Below, piece after piece: positions 11,656 to 22,262 of a DNA stretch of 64,000 bases. Location: NCBI GenBank assembly GCA_019915135.1, contig JAHLMK010000033.1, forward strand, positions 124,001-188,000, written 5' to 3'. This stretch comes from Strobilurus pachycystidiatus (Eukaryota; Basidiomycota; Agaricomycetes; Agaricales; Physalacriaceae). The notes beneath the pieces were generated by a model. That model was given only the letters and a program-made list of their open reading frames with translations, ran no database searches and had not been told where the DNA came from. Numbering within the stretch: the stretch's first letter is position 1; the number at the start of each line of letters is the position of its first letter. Both the position numbers and the translations under genes were made by a program.

Positions 11656-12462
11656 ATTACAAAATTTAAATTTTTTTAATATTATCAAAAAATAACTCTA
11701 AATCTAATTTTTATTTAATTTTTTTTTTGCCAGACGGATTGAAATTGATATTAAGCGGTTAAATTATTTTATTTATTTACGTGGATTTTTTTTTTAATAT
11801 ATTTAATATTAAAAAATTAAATAAAATTTATTTAATTTTTTAATTTGTATTTTTATTTACTTTTTTTAAGACAATTAAAGATAAATTACAATATTATATT
11901 TATAAACTTTTTAAGTTTGAGTTAGATAGTTAATACTTGTATCTTATATATTAGTTTATAGTGTAGTTTAATTATAAATATTTCTGTATTAGTGATATAA
12001 ATTTTTTTTTTATTTTTAATTAGATATTTAAATTATATATATATTATAGTTATTTATAAAATATATATTTAAAAAATTAAATTAGCCTACTGTTATTATC
12101 CCTTTTTACTTTCTTTATTCCTTTGTTTAAACTCACTATTACGGTTGAACAGACTCCCCCCCTCAAAAAAAAAAAAGGGGGAGGGTGAAGTGGATTTTTT
12201 ACAGTAGGCTCACCCTTAATTAGAATTAAGCGGAAAGGAGTAAGTTTAAATGTGGCCTGTTTCGTTAACGTGCAAAATAAATAAAAATTAAAGAATGGGA
12301 AGGTTCCTACGTAATAATAACAAAATTTAAATTTTTAATTTAATTTATAAAACCAATTCTATTTAATTTATTTAATTAATTAATTATTTTTATTTAAATT
12401 TTAAGTAAAATAAATTTAGCTTATTTTAATTTAGATAGCATTTAAATTTAGAAGTTATCAAC
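11656..12462. other. AT-rich spacer
   Basis: No gene seen. Mostly AT tracts, with one GC hairpin at 12150-12190 (CCCCCCTC ... GGGGGAGGG). Confidence 0.6.
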
Positions 12463-12533
12463 CAAGAATGAGATGAGTTGAACATCTGCTACTGATTTTG
12501 AAGATCAACATACTACCCTTATATTACATCCTT
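12463..12533 (-). tRNA. trnW: tRNA-Trp (UCA)
   Basis: Acceptor AAGGATG/CATTCTT, anticodon stem TTGAT/ATCAG, loop CTTCAAA (anticodon TCA), T arm AGATG-TTCAACT-CATCT. Anticodon UCA reads UGA and UGG as Trp, which agrees with in-frame TGA at conserved Trp positions in nad1 and the intron proteins. Confidence 0.92.
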
Positions 12534-12742
12534 ATTGCTTAAAGAAATACAGAACCAATACTCAAAATAATTAAAAATTAAAAAACATTTTTATTTTTAT
12601 TCCCACAACACGGTAAGGGGAAACCTAGTAATAAAAGAGGGTTTTTACATTAATCTAGGTAACCACCCATACTAGTTTGACGTAATTTTTTACTTCTTAA
12701 TAAAAAAATGAAAAAAAAAAAGGGGTGGTTTTTTTTATTTTA

Positions 12743-12815
12743 CGAGTCATTACAGATTTGAACTGAAATAATTCTAATTGACAATTAGAAGCTCTACCTA
12801 TTGAGCTAATGACTC
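12743..12815 (-). tRNA. trnD: tRNA-Asp (GUC)
   Basis: Acceptor GAGTCAT/ATGACTC, anticodon stem TCTAA/TTAGA, loop TTGTCAA (anticodon GTC). All stems pair well. Confidence 0.93.
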
Positions 12816-13838
12816 TGTTAGTATAATTTAATTTTGCGTAAATTCCTGCTGCTCCAGTAACCCCCCCCTCCATTTTTTTTTTTGTTGTTGGAAAAGAAAA
12901 ATTTAATTTCCTCCGCGTTAATTTTAATCTTAATTTAGGTGTGCCGCCAGCGGCCGCGCGTTATCCTTTCCAATTTAGTTGATTCTAATATTAAAAAAAA
13001 TAAAAAGGTTATAAATTATCTTCTTTAAATTTAATAAATATTTCATTACTTAAATTAATCTAAAAAAAGGGGTGTTGTAATGTAAGAAAAAAAATAACCA
13101 TTTACACAAACTATAATTATTGCAAAGTATATTACAAATTATAATTTGTAAAATAAAAATAATATGATTGATTTAAGATGGGGGAAAATAAACAGATAAT
13201 AAATTAAACTAATAAAAATCAACAGATAAAAATTTAAACTAATAAAAATAAATTAATATTAATTAAATTATTTTTAATAATTTAATTATTTTTAGTTAAT
13301 TTTGTTATGTAAAATCTAATTACTTGTTGTAAAGTAAATAAAGGTAAAAAGTAAACAGATAAAATGTAAACTAATGAAAATAATATTATAAAAGATGATA
13401 TTATTTGATTAAGAAAAAAGTAAGGGACAACTTGTGGCATTTTTAATATTTTTGAGGTTAAGCAGTTTATAATCTTTATATTTTTTAATTATTTAAAGAA
13501 AAGTAAACTCTCGATTTTTTGATCCAACAGGACTCTATCTCTGAATAAAAAGTTTATTCGATTTAATGACGTATTTTTTTTACCTCAAAAAGAAGAAGGA
13601 CATTACTAAATTTTAAAGGTAAAATAAATTAAAAAAAAATTAAAAATTTTTACGTAATAACCTTAGGGAGATTTTAGGGTTCAATAAAATTAATTATTCT
13701 ATAACTACTAAAAAATAAGAGATATAGTAGTTATATTAACATTTAATTTTACACAAAAATATAAAAAAAAATAAAAAAAGTTTAAGTTTATTTTTTTTTA
13801 TAAGTAATCTTTAATTAATTAAAAAAAATTAATTAATT
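12816..13838. other. spacer containing a dispersed repeat copy
   Basis: No gene seen. AT-rich, with short AACAGATAAAAATTTAAACTAAT-like units at 13180-13240 and the dispersed repeat at 13310-13510 (separate entry). Confidence 0.6.
13310..13510 (+). repeat. dispersed repeat, copy 1
   Basis: Contains AAGGTAAAAAGTAAACAGAT, then GATTAAGAAAAAAGTAAGGG, ACAACTTGTGGCATTTTTAA and TTTAAAGAAAAGTAAAC. The reverse complement of 45596-45794 has the same blocks in the same order, and that of 47931-48100 has a more diverged version. Copy 1 is in opposite orientation to the two copies in rnl. Confidence 0.9.
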
Positions 13839-13915
13839 AAGAATTAAGAAGGAATTGAACCTTTAATTTACAGACTTTGCAGATCTACTACAGAACCATC
13901 TGTATACTCAATTCT
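13839..13915 (-). tRNA. trnC: tRNA-Cys (GCA)
   Basis: Acceptor AGAATTG/TAATTCT, anticodon stem TAGAT/GTCTG, loop CTGCAAA (anticodon GCA), T arm AAAGG-TTCAATT-CCTTC. The D and variable regions are a little long. Confidence 0.88.
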
Positions 13916-14329
13916 AAAAATAAAATAAAAATCAAAATAATAATAAATTTTATCATTAGATTGAGGAAAAAAAAAAATTAATTTTTTATTTTTTAATTAA
14001 AAAACCTATATTATTACTTTTACCTACACATTAATGAGATGGTACCAAAAGTAAAAAAAAAAAGATCTGATCTTGTACCACTTTCGTAAAATTTAAATTT
14101 ACACCATTAACGGTATGGAGCCGTCCTCCCGTCAGTGACCACAGGTGAATGGAGAGTGTTAATTAAAATAAACTGTTGTATAAGCCTTATCAATGGTAAA
14201 AATAAAAAGGCTAAACGGGACCCTTACTTACTGGTTAGCTTTTATTAATGGGAAAGGAAAAGCCACACGGTTATTCTAATTAAAACTTTTGTAATTCACA
14301 TCTGCTTTCAAAAACAAAAGGATAGAAAT
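13916..14329. other. AT-rich spacer
   Basis: No gene or clear repeat seen; poly-A tracts and a GC-richer patch at 14110-14160. Confidence 0.5.
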
Positions 14330-14401
14330 AACATCTTATTGGATTTGAACCAATATCTATTGCTCCGAAAACAACTGCTCTACCAATTAAACTAAAGATG
14401 C
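14330..14401 (-). tRNA. trnR: tRNA-Arg (UCG)
   Basis: Acceptor GCATCTT/AAGATGT, anticodon stem GTTGT/GCAAT, loop TTTCGGA. Read as a 7-base loop, the anticodon is TCG, decoding CGN. T arm ATTGG-TTCAAAT-CCAAT. CGN codons do occur here (for example CGT and CGA in nad1 and the HEGs), so the gene is needed. Confidence 0.83.
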
Positions 14402-15134
14402 TGAATAAAAATTAAAAATCCTCGCTACCCCCTTTAAACACCCCCCCCCCCCCAATTAACCCTACCAATCACCATCCAACCTGAGGGTAGCATTACAAAC
14501 CCCCCCCCCCCTTCTCCCATTTATCCCATTTATAGGTAGGGTGGGAGGGGAGGGGTAAAAATTTAATAAGGGCTAAAAAAATAGAATTTTATTTATAAAA
14601 TTCTTTTTTTTTTTTGCCGTACGGCAGGAGGAAGTTAATTATAATTAAGGGTGAATTGGAGGGAGTAGGGGGGAATGAATCTCCTTAAAAAAAAAAAAAA
14701 CAGTCCCTCCACGTGTAGCCGGAAATCAGGGAAAGGACGTGGACAAACTGAAGTTTTCTTAATTTTAATAAATAGTTGTGGTAGTTTTTAGTTTTTAATT
14801 TTTATTATTCTTTTGTAAGGGTTATAGTAAATTTATATTTAAAATTTTACATATCCAAACCCCCCCCCCCTCAAAAAAAGGGGGGGGGGATGGGGAGGGG
14901 GCTCCGGCCATTAAAACTCTACCATCCTACGGAAGCGTTAGCTCACCCTTTAATGTGGGCTAACGCGCTAACGCTGAAGGGGGTTAATTTTCTCCAGTGT
15001 CCGTTCGGGAGTGGTAGGCTGAGGGAAAGGAGTACGGGTGTTACATGAAAAATAAAAATATTAAAATACCTCCCCTCACCTCCCCACCCCCCCTCAAAAA
15101 AAGGGGGGGGGGATGGGGGGCTAGGGGTAAAAAT
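14402..15134. other. spacer rich in C/G homopolymers
   Basis: No gene seen. Four GC clusters (14438-14475, 14500-14560, 14858-14990, 15063-15127) made of C runs, G runs and CCCATTTAT-type palindromes, plus an AT hairpin at 14573-14612 followed by the palindrome GCCGTACGGC. Confidence 0.65.
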
Positions 15135-15205
15135 AGGGAGTAGAGTACTCGAAACTCTGTATACATAAAGTGTAAATTTATAGCTAAACCTCTCAGCTAA
15201 CTCCC
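15135..15205 (-). tRNA. trnV: tRNA-Val (UAC)
   Basis: Anticodon stem ATAAA/TTTAT, loop TTTACAC (anticodon TAC), T arm AGAGT-TTCGAGT-ACTCT, acceptor GGGAGTT/TACTCCC with one weak pair. It lies just downstream of rns. Confidence 0.9.
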
Positions 15206-16437
15206 TTTAGTTTATTTTTTATTTTGTATATACTTTTTATTAGTTTATAACATAGTATCATATGGTAGTAACCCTTTGTTTGTGGTAAATAAAATTTAAA
15301 ACGTGATTTATTCCTTTCCATCCTTCACCCTCCGCATGTGTCCGCTAGCCCCGCCCTCCTAAAAAAACATAAAAAAAAATTAATATTAAATTAAAATTAA
15401 ATTAAATAAAATAAAATAAATTAATTAAATTAATTTAATTAAAAATCTGGGGTTTTTGTACGATTGTATTTATATTACAGCAGCACCTTCCGGTACGGCT
15501 ACCTTGCTATGACTTTTGAGATGTTGCCAAAGTGAGTTAACTAAATCTAATTAAGCTTAAAAAAGGTGTTTTTTTTTTATTTACAAAATTATTTAAATAT
15601 ACTTTTATTAAATAATTAGGTTAAATGAATAAAAGATTAAACATTAAAAAACTAACCTTTTTTTTAGTAATTTAACTAGAAGCAATTTCCCCCTACCCCG
15701 ACTCCTTCCCAGTGACAGACAGTTAGTTCATCACGAATAATTTATCTTCACCGTTGCGTTTGTGATCAACGATTACTCGAAATTCCTTCTTCACGCTACC
15801 GAATTTCAGGTAGCAATCCGTCAAATAGTTTATTAGACGTAACTTTTTTTAATGATTAGCTATTTTCTACTGACCTATACAGTTTTTTTTAATTATAACT
15901 AATTAAAAGGTCAAATTTTGCATCACTTTGTAAAAGTTATCGTGGCACGTCTATAGCCCAGTCCATAAGGACCATAACGACTTGTCTTAGCCCCAAATGT
16001 AATCCTTTAAAAAACATCAAATTGTAAAGTATAAATTTACAACAGGGATTTCGTCCGTTTGTGGAGCAAACCTAACTCATTAAAATACGGACTGACGACA
16101 GCCATGCAACACCTGTAACAGAGTTTAATTATTATAAAAATAAAAAAACTATATATTAGTTAATCTAGTACTAATAAAAAAACTAATATGCTATACAAGG
16201 ACTGGTAAGATTTTACGCGGGTTATCGTATTAAATAACATGCTTCACTTCGTTTGCTTCGAGACCGACTAATTTTTTTGGTTTCAGCTTTGCAGCCGTAC
16301 TCGCAAGGCGGAATGGTTAACGCGTTAGCATCGAAACTAGTTAATTTTAACTAACAACTACCATTCATCGTTGACAGTAAGAGATATCTGGGTATCAAAT
16401 CGTGATAGGTAGGCCCTCTCAGGCTTTCCCCCACTAA

Positions 16438-16471
16438 GAACCGTACGTGCGACTTTCATCGCATACGGCTC
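16438..16471 (-). ncRNA. group II intron domain V
   Basis: 34-nt hairpin on the minus strand starting GAGCCGTATGCGATGAAAGT and ending GTACGGTTC. It has the catalytic AGC-like triad region near its base and a GAAA tetraloop, as in standard domain V. Confidence 0.95.
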
Positions 16472-16529
16472 AAGCAACATAAAGACCTATAAATTTACTA
16501 CAAAAAGGTTTACTTATCCTATAATAATC

Positions 16530-17330
16530 TTATTTCCTAATTCATTTCTTATATTGTTCTAATTTACAACCTTCTAAATGATGTAAATTAACATCATCAC
16601 ATATATTCCTTAATGTCAATAAGTCTTTTTTGGAGGAAAAATTTAAGCAATAAGTATTTAGACGAGTATTATTTCTAGTCCCTCTATCGATTAATTTAGG
16701 ACCCAAATTTAATACCTCTCTAATTTTTTCTAGTACAAATTTATCAGAATGTTCTATATAAAATACTAAATGTCCTTTTTTATGTATTGTAAAAGATCCT
16801 TCTCCATTTATAAAACCTATTAATCAATTATAAAAAACAGGACTTTTATAATAGTCTGCATCAGCCATAGAAGAAAAAATTAGTGATTCTTTGTCATTAA
16901 TAAAATTAAGATATTCTTCCATATTTTCAACTCTATTAATTTTATTAGTTACTCCTTTTTTTAATAAAGCATATCTTTTTCTTTGTGTATCTGTTAATAA
17001 AGGATATTTATCAAAGATATTTTCAATTAAATATTTTAATTCTATTAATTTAGTAATAGCTAATCTAATTTCATTACGCTCTGGATATTCATAAATATGT
17101 CCGATATTGTTTAATTTTTTTTGTATATCTATTAATAATTGTTTATCATTTATACTTAAACCTATATGAAAGCCATATCCAATATTAATGTACTCAGAAG
17201 ATTGACCATTTTTTTTAATATAAGATCTTTTTTTAGGAAAGATTTGAAAACTTCCATCAGCATCTGTAAATCCAACGAATCATTGCAATCAATTTTCATT
17301 TTCTAACATTTTATTATTTCTTTTTTCCAT
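16530..17330 (-). CDS. LAGLIDADG protein encoded in the rns group II intron
   Basis: 266 codons from ATG at 17330 to TAA at 16530, with TGA = Trp. Two LAGLIDADG motifs: WFVGFTDADGSF (residues about 17-28) and WLIGFINGEGSF (about residues 170-181). Both keep the catalytic acidic residue, so it may cut DNA. LAGLIDADG genes inside group II introns are known from fungal mitochondrial rRNA genes but are much rarer than in group I introns. Likely role: homing nuclease for this intron and/or maturase. Confidence 0.92.
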
Positions 17331-18750
17331 GTCCTAATTTTTGTTTGTAAACCCTTAGGTTTTTTTTGTAAATTTATATTGTTAATTAAATAACTGTGGC
17401 TTCTTTATATCACCCATGCGTTAGTCTGCATCCTTTCAGATTAGCTATTAATTAAAAAATCTAAATCTAAATCTATTAGCTGAAGAAAAAATAATTAGCC
17501 TATCCATTCTATTACTAAATGGCATTTGCTTTTAACGCTGTCTCATTCCCTCTAATTAATCAGAGTTCATTACTGAACTCTTTGCTAAAATAAAATATAA
17601 ATATAGCTAATTATAGGGGTTATCCAGTTTCTTTATTAGTACATTATAGTTTCCTTAGGTTCCTACTTTAAATTAAAAACTATTTGTCCATCTGAACTTA
17701 ACCTAGGACTCGTTAAGCTCCTAATTTTTAAAATTTTAATTACATAGATTCGATTTCTCTAACCATAGAAACAGTTCTCAATTAATAATTAAATATTAAT
17801 TTTATACCTTAAGCTTTAGACAAAAATGTTACCATAAATGCCTATTAAGGCGAACTCTTATAAGATGGAATACAAGGTGGAGTAACTCCACAATACTAAT
17901 AAAAACTTATCTGGTCGCACATCCTATTTTCTGTTCAAACCTTCGTTCCTCAGCTTCAATCATTATTGGAAAAATAGCCTTCGCCATTAGTACTCTACAT
18001 AGTATCTTTAGATGTAACTCTTACTCTATAGTATTTATCGTCTAATCCTATTTTTGATTATATCTTTAATCTTTAAAAATTTATTATAATTTAATTTAAA
18101 TTAATAAAATTATATAGCAAATAAATTAATAAATTTAAAGCTGCCTACGAACCCTTTACGCCTGATCATTGTGATTAACGTTTGCGTTTCTGGCCTTACC
18201 GAGTCTTCTGGCACCAGCTTTGGACAACACTAATAGCAAGGTAATATCAATTTTTTCCCTTACCTTATCCCAATGACCACTGCTGTTATACAATGATATT
18301 GCGATTCCAGTTAGCTAGTTCACTCTTTCGAGCATTGACTAAGATTCTTGACTGCTGGTAGAATACTCTACTGGGTACTTTTCTTTTCCCATGTGGCTAT
18401 TTGTTCTATCAAACTTAGCTACTGATCGCAGGCTTGGATAGGCTTTTACTCCACCAACTACCATTAAACAGGATAGATCGGATCTTATAGCGGAAAAATT
18501 CCTTTATATAAATGCTAATTTATTTTTTTTTATTATTTAACTTTTACGTGTAATAATAAAAAATCTCCTATTTAAAGAGACTATAAGGTACCTAATCTAT
18601 TTATACTCACCCTTACACCTTATTTTTTATATTTAAATATTAAATTTATACATTATTGTTTTTTCGTTTAATATTTAAAGTTTATAAATAAAAGATTTGC
18701 ATGTCTCAAAACTACTGAAAAACGTTCAATCAGAACCAAAATTAAATTCT

Positions 18751-19263
18751 TACATTTTAATTAAACAAAAATTTATTTTATTTATTGTTATATACTATAT
18801 GGTTTTACAATTATTATTATCTTCTTTTAAAAAAATTCTATTTTATTTTTTTTTTAATTACGTAATTAAACCCATTCAGAAAGTCAGTAACAAAATTTCA
18901 TTAATTTTTTTCCCAATCCGTAAAGATTTAAAAAATTTATAATTATATAAATCTAAATATGAATAGATTTAATTTTTAAATTTATACCCCCCCACCCTCC
19001 CCATTAATGGGCGGCCCTCCGGAGGGTGGGAGGGGGTCAAAAATTTATAATTAAATTAAAAATTATAATTAAAAAAAAAATTAAAATTAATATTAAAATT
19101 TTATTTTTCTGCACTTTTAAACTTAAAAGGTAAAAAAGGTTTTGTATTTTATTAAAAATAAGACTACATTAAACACAAACTAAGTCTACTAAAAGTAACC
19201 ACATTTAGCTAGATCGGTTAGCGGGGAGGTTCTATTTTTTAAGTAAGATGGAAAAGTTGGATT
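18751..19263. other. spacer upstream of rns
   Basis: No gene seen. GC-rich cluster at 18985-19035 (CCCCCCCACCCTCCCC with a complementary arm). The rns promoter, if local, should lie here; I could not identify one. Confidence 0.5.
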
Positions 19264-20960
19264 TAAAAAGGAATATTTATTCCGCTTCCGGCTTCCGCTT
19301 CCGATTCCCCTAACGGAAAGGAAGGCATAGAAGATTTGCAGGAGTATCTCTCAGCTTTAATCTTACTTTTTTTTTTCTCACGATCCTTGGTAAAAAAAAA
19401 AGATTTAGCTATTTCGCTATAAATATTACCATCTAAAAAATATCCTTCAAATTGAATGGGGGAACCGACAGGCATATAACTAGTGACATGGCATATGGGT
19501 AAAGAGAATTAACATCATATCTGTAAACTTTCTCATTATTAATGTGATCATTAGTATGATGACTAAGATCCATATGTCCTCCTGTATATCCATTAGAAAT
19601 AAACTTATGAATATTTCCGTTAATAATAGGTATATTTCATTCATCCTTTGAAAAGTTAGCCCTATATTTACCAAAAGCCAAGGGAGGTAAAGTTGGATAT
19701 TTAAATAAGTCTGTATGAAATTTTTTAAAAATAAATTTAGTAAATTTAGTAATAACATCAAATAGTAAACCACATCACTTTCACAATATTTAATAGTTTC
19801 ATATTTAAGATATCAAATATTAATCTTATTTTTATATTCAGAATATAATTTTTCATTCTTAATATTAAAATATTTTATATAAGGCACTTCACCAATATAA
19901 TCTAAATTATTTTCATTAAAAAAATCATAAGTAAATAATTCCTTATCTTTATTTAAAAAATTTTTTCCTAATGAGTCTAATGATGAAGGCTTTAATAAAT
20001 AAGAGTCTCTAAATGTTACTTTAATTTTGTTTTTTCTATCTGAATTAAAATTAAAATCAATTTCTATAAGTATTCCATCTCTAAGTTTAACTTGTAATTC
20101 ACCTATTTTGTATAAATTATTAAGAATAAATACAGAATCAAATAATGCAAAATTATGTAAATAAATTTTGTAACCTTGATATTTAGGTCTATTAATAAAA
20201 TTAAGAGCTGATAAAATCATTTCATCACTAGATTTAAAAATTTTAATTCAAAAAGACTCTAATATTTTACCGCCATATAAACAAATAGGTTGTAATTTTC
20301 CATTAATAACTTTAGTTTCAAAATCCATCATAATTAATTTTCTATTGATTTAAGAACTTTTATTAATTTTTTTAATAGTTTGAATATTATGGTTTTTAGC
20401 TCTAGCTAATATAACTTTATCCTATAAATATAAACTCTAGATATTTGTTTATCATTGAACAAATAGACCTCTCTGTTGAAATGTAACAAATTACTAGAAT
20501 ATAATAATGTATCTTTAAAACTTATGATAACTGTACCACCTATAGTTATCTTCTTACAAATATAATAATTTGTTTCTAGTTTGAAAGTATAGTAAAATTG
20601 CTCTCCCCTCCCCTCCCCTCCCCAAAGGGGAGGGGAGGGGAGGGGAGGGGAGGGGAGGGGAGGGGAGGGAAGGGGAGGGGTGGGGTGGGGTGGGGTGGGG
20701 TGGGGTGGGGTGGGGGGGGGGGGGGGAGTATTTTACCTTCTGAGAAATCATTATTAAATTCTATATTTCCTCATGTATAAAGATCCATAGTAAATGGGAT
20801 GTTTACATTAGAAACATTATGATCATATAATTTAATTTTAAATTTTATATGATCTTCCACTTTATGAGTTTTTTATTTATGTTGTGGTATGAAATCTCCA
20901 CTTAAAATTATAAAACAAAAAGATAAACTATCAAAATCTATCTCGTAATAATTCTCTTCT
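19264..20960 (-). pseudogene. dpo: plasmid-type DNA polymerase B (dpo), broken remnant
   Basis: Fragments, in correct order, of the protein-primed family B polymerase of fungal linear mitochondrial plasmids. The N-terminal part is NYYEIDFDSLSF with ILSGDFIPQ (about 20880-20960). Then come the exonuclease domain with Exo I MMDFETKV (20325) and Exo II YLHNFALFDSVF (about 20140), ETIKYCESDVV (about 19780), and Pol motif A YRYDVNSLYPYAM in another frame (about 19500-19540), followed by MPVGSPIQFEGYF in a third frame (about 19450-19475). There are at least two frameshifts and several stops, and a GC-rich repeat (20600-20735) interrupts the N-terminal part. The rest of the palm (KxY, DTD) is missing. 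It is a relic of plasmid integration and cannot make a working enzyme. Confidence 0.88.
20600..20735. repeat. G-rich minisatellite (GGGGA then GGGGT units)
   Basis: A short CCCCTCCCC arm followed by about 14 GGGGA/GGGGT repeats ending in a run of G. It can fold back at its left end and lies inside the dpo remnant. Its strand may form G-quadruplexes. Confidence 0.85.
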
Positions 20961-20990
20961 CTTCTCTTCTCTTCTCTTCTCTTCTCTATT
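20950..20990. repeat. TCTTC tandem repeat
   Basis: Seven to eight copies of a 5-bp unit at the upstream edge of the dpo remnant. Confidence 0.8.
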
Positions 20991-21445
20991 AAGAAAGTAA
21001 AATAATGCTGAGTCCTATTATTTCCAATTGATTTATATCTTTAATTTTAGAAGTATATAGCGGTGATAAACTTATATAAAATCACCTTTTTCACCTTTAA
21101 TAATTACAGATATCAACATTTCCTCATTGATTGATCCATTCTTTAATAAGGGGGGATATAACTGTTTCTTTAAAATAATGGGCAGCCGGCTGTAACATAT
21201 CTTTGGTAAAATTTTTTCTGCTGGTTGGAAGATGTTTTTGGACCAATGATTTAGAATAAAATACTGTTTGTTGAGTGTTGTCATGTTGTAAAAAAATATA
21301 AAAAAAAATGTAATAGTAATAAGCACTTCTAAAGCGTATGAACACCTTTATAAACACAATATAAATCTGTAAAGATTTAAAGAGCGTTTTAAATGTGTGG
21401 GGGGGGGGAGGGATAGCGATAAAAAAAAAAATAGAATAAATAAAA

Positions 21446-22262
21446 CTATGACAGCAGCATTTCAAAAACGTCGTTAATAACCCTTAAATTAGCTAATCCT
21501 GTATCGTTAAATAATGTAATCACATCACATAGAGACAAATTCATTTGAAATGAAATTCAAAGAAGATGTGAAAGCTGGATAGAAAAATGACCTAACATTA
21601 ACGTAGATTTTAGACCTTTAGCTAAGTTTGTAAATCCATCGAAAGGAACATTAGTTTCAATATCTGAAGAAATATTGTCTAAAATAATTGGACACAATTC
21701 TTCTAAATGACGTATAGTTTCTACTCTAAGACCTTCTAAGACTATAGTAATTAACCTAAATGCATTGATCCTTTCAGATGGGTCTGCTAAATTTTGTAAA
21801 CCATTGGTTATAATGTTTAAAAGAGCTTAACCATCTGCGGTTAAGCATAAGATAATGTGTCATGATTTTTATCTAAAGTGTGAGCTAAAGAAATATCATT
21901 CTCTGTAGAGACTTAAATAAAAAGTTGAATATCGATAATGTTAATATTTAAATCATTCATGATATTAATTCCTAAATTATGAATAGCAATAACATTTTCT
22001 ATAACTGCCATAGGTTAAGTTAGATTTTATATTAGATTCTAAAGAGAAATAACAAGGTAATGACATACCCATATTATTAACTAAATCTATAATAATATTT
22101 CTAATATAAAGTGCTTCAGAATCAAAAAATGTAATTAAACCATCGCTATTGTTGACGTAGTTGTTGATGATGTTGTTGATGTTGTCATCACCGTAATCGT
22201 TGTCGTCGTCGTCGTTGTAGTTGATAAAGTCCTCCTGCTCATTATCATCGTTGTTGTGCTTA
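21446..22262 (-). pseudogene. decayed ORF with an Asp/Asn-rich segment, unknown function
   Basis: Read with TGA = Trp, the last part (21446 to about 21820) is a clean frame: LADPSERINAFRLITIVLEG, RHLEELCPIILDNISSDIET, then VITLFNDTGLANLRVINDVF, to TAG at 21446. Upstream in other frames are MAVIENVIAIHNLGINIMND and, before it, an Asp/Asn-rich run (YNDDDDNDYGDDNINN, from GTT/GTC triplets at 22140-22260) leading into LITFFDSEALYIRNIIIDLV. At least two frameshifts or stops separate the parts. I do not recognise the family. It lies beside the dpo remnant, so it may come from the same plasmid. Confidence 0.6.

Larger units (their letters stand above)
16399..17920 (-). other. group II intron in rns, after E. 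coli position 788 (1522 nt)
   Basis: The 5' end is GTGCGACC (group II consensus GUGYG) and the 3' end is ...CGAT, matching the usual AY end. Joining the exons gives AATAGGAT+TTGATACCC, the expected 790 loop, so the site matches E. coli position 788. A canonical domain V hairpin is at 16438-16471 and a domain VI-like helix lies between it and the 3' end. There is no reverse-transcriptase ORF; the intron instead encodes a LAGLIDADG protein. Confidence 0.93.
15466..18750 (-). rRNA. rns: small subunit ribosomal RNA, split by one group II intron
   Basis: RNA of the mitochondrial small ribosomal subunit. Recognised blocks, in order on the minus strand: the 5' end GGTTCTGATTGAACG (about 18740) with ACATGCAAATC; GTGCCAGAAGACTCGGTAA (530 loop region, about 18205) with GGCGTAAAGGGTTCGTAGGC; GGCGAAGGCTATTTTTCC (about 17980); then, after the intron, TTGATACCCAGATATC (790 loop), CTAACGCGTTAA and GAGTACGGCTGCAAAGCTGA (about 16300); and the 3' end AAGTCATAGCAAGGTAGCCG (about 15500). 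Exon 1 is 18750-17921 and exon 2 is 16398-15466. Both outer ends are approximate. AT-rich expansions occur near 18060-18130 and 18520-18690. Confidence 0.95.

Noticed and set aside
18697..18942. Plus-strand 81-codon frame
   Set aside because: Overlaps the 5' end of rns on the opposite strand and is AT-driven.
20554..20780. Overlapping plus and minus frames across the G-rich array (poly Gly/Arg or Pro/Ser/Leu)
   Set aside because: They translate a tandem repeat; frames exist on both strands and have no other support.
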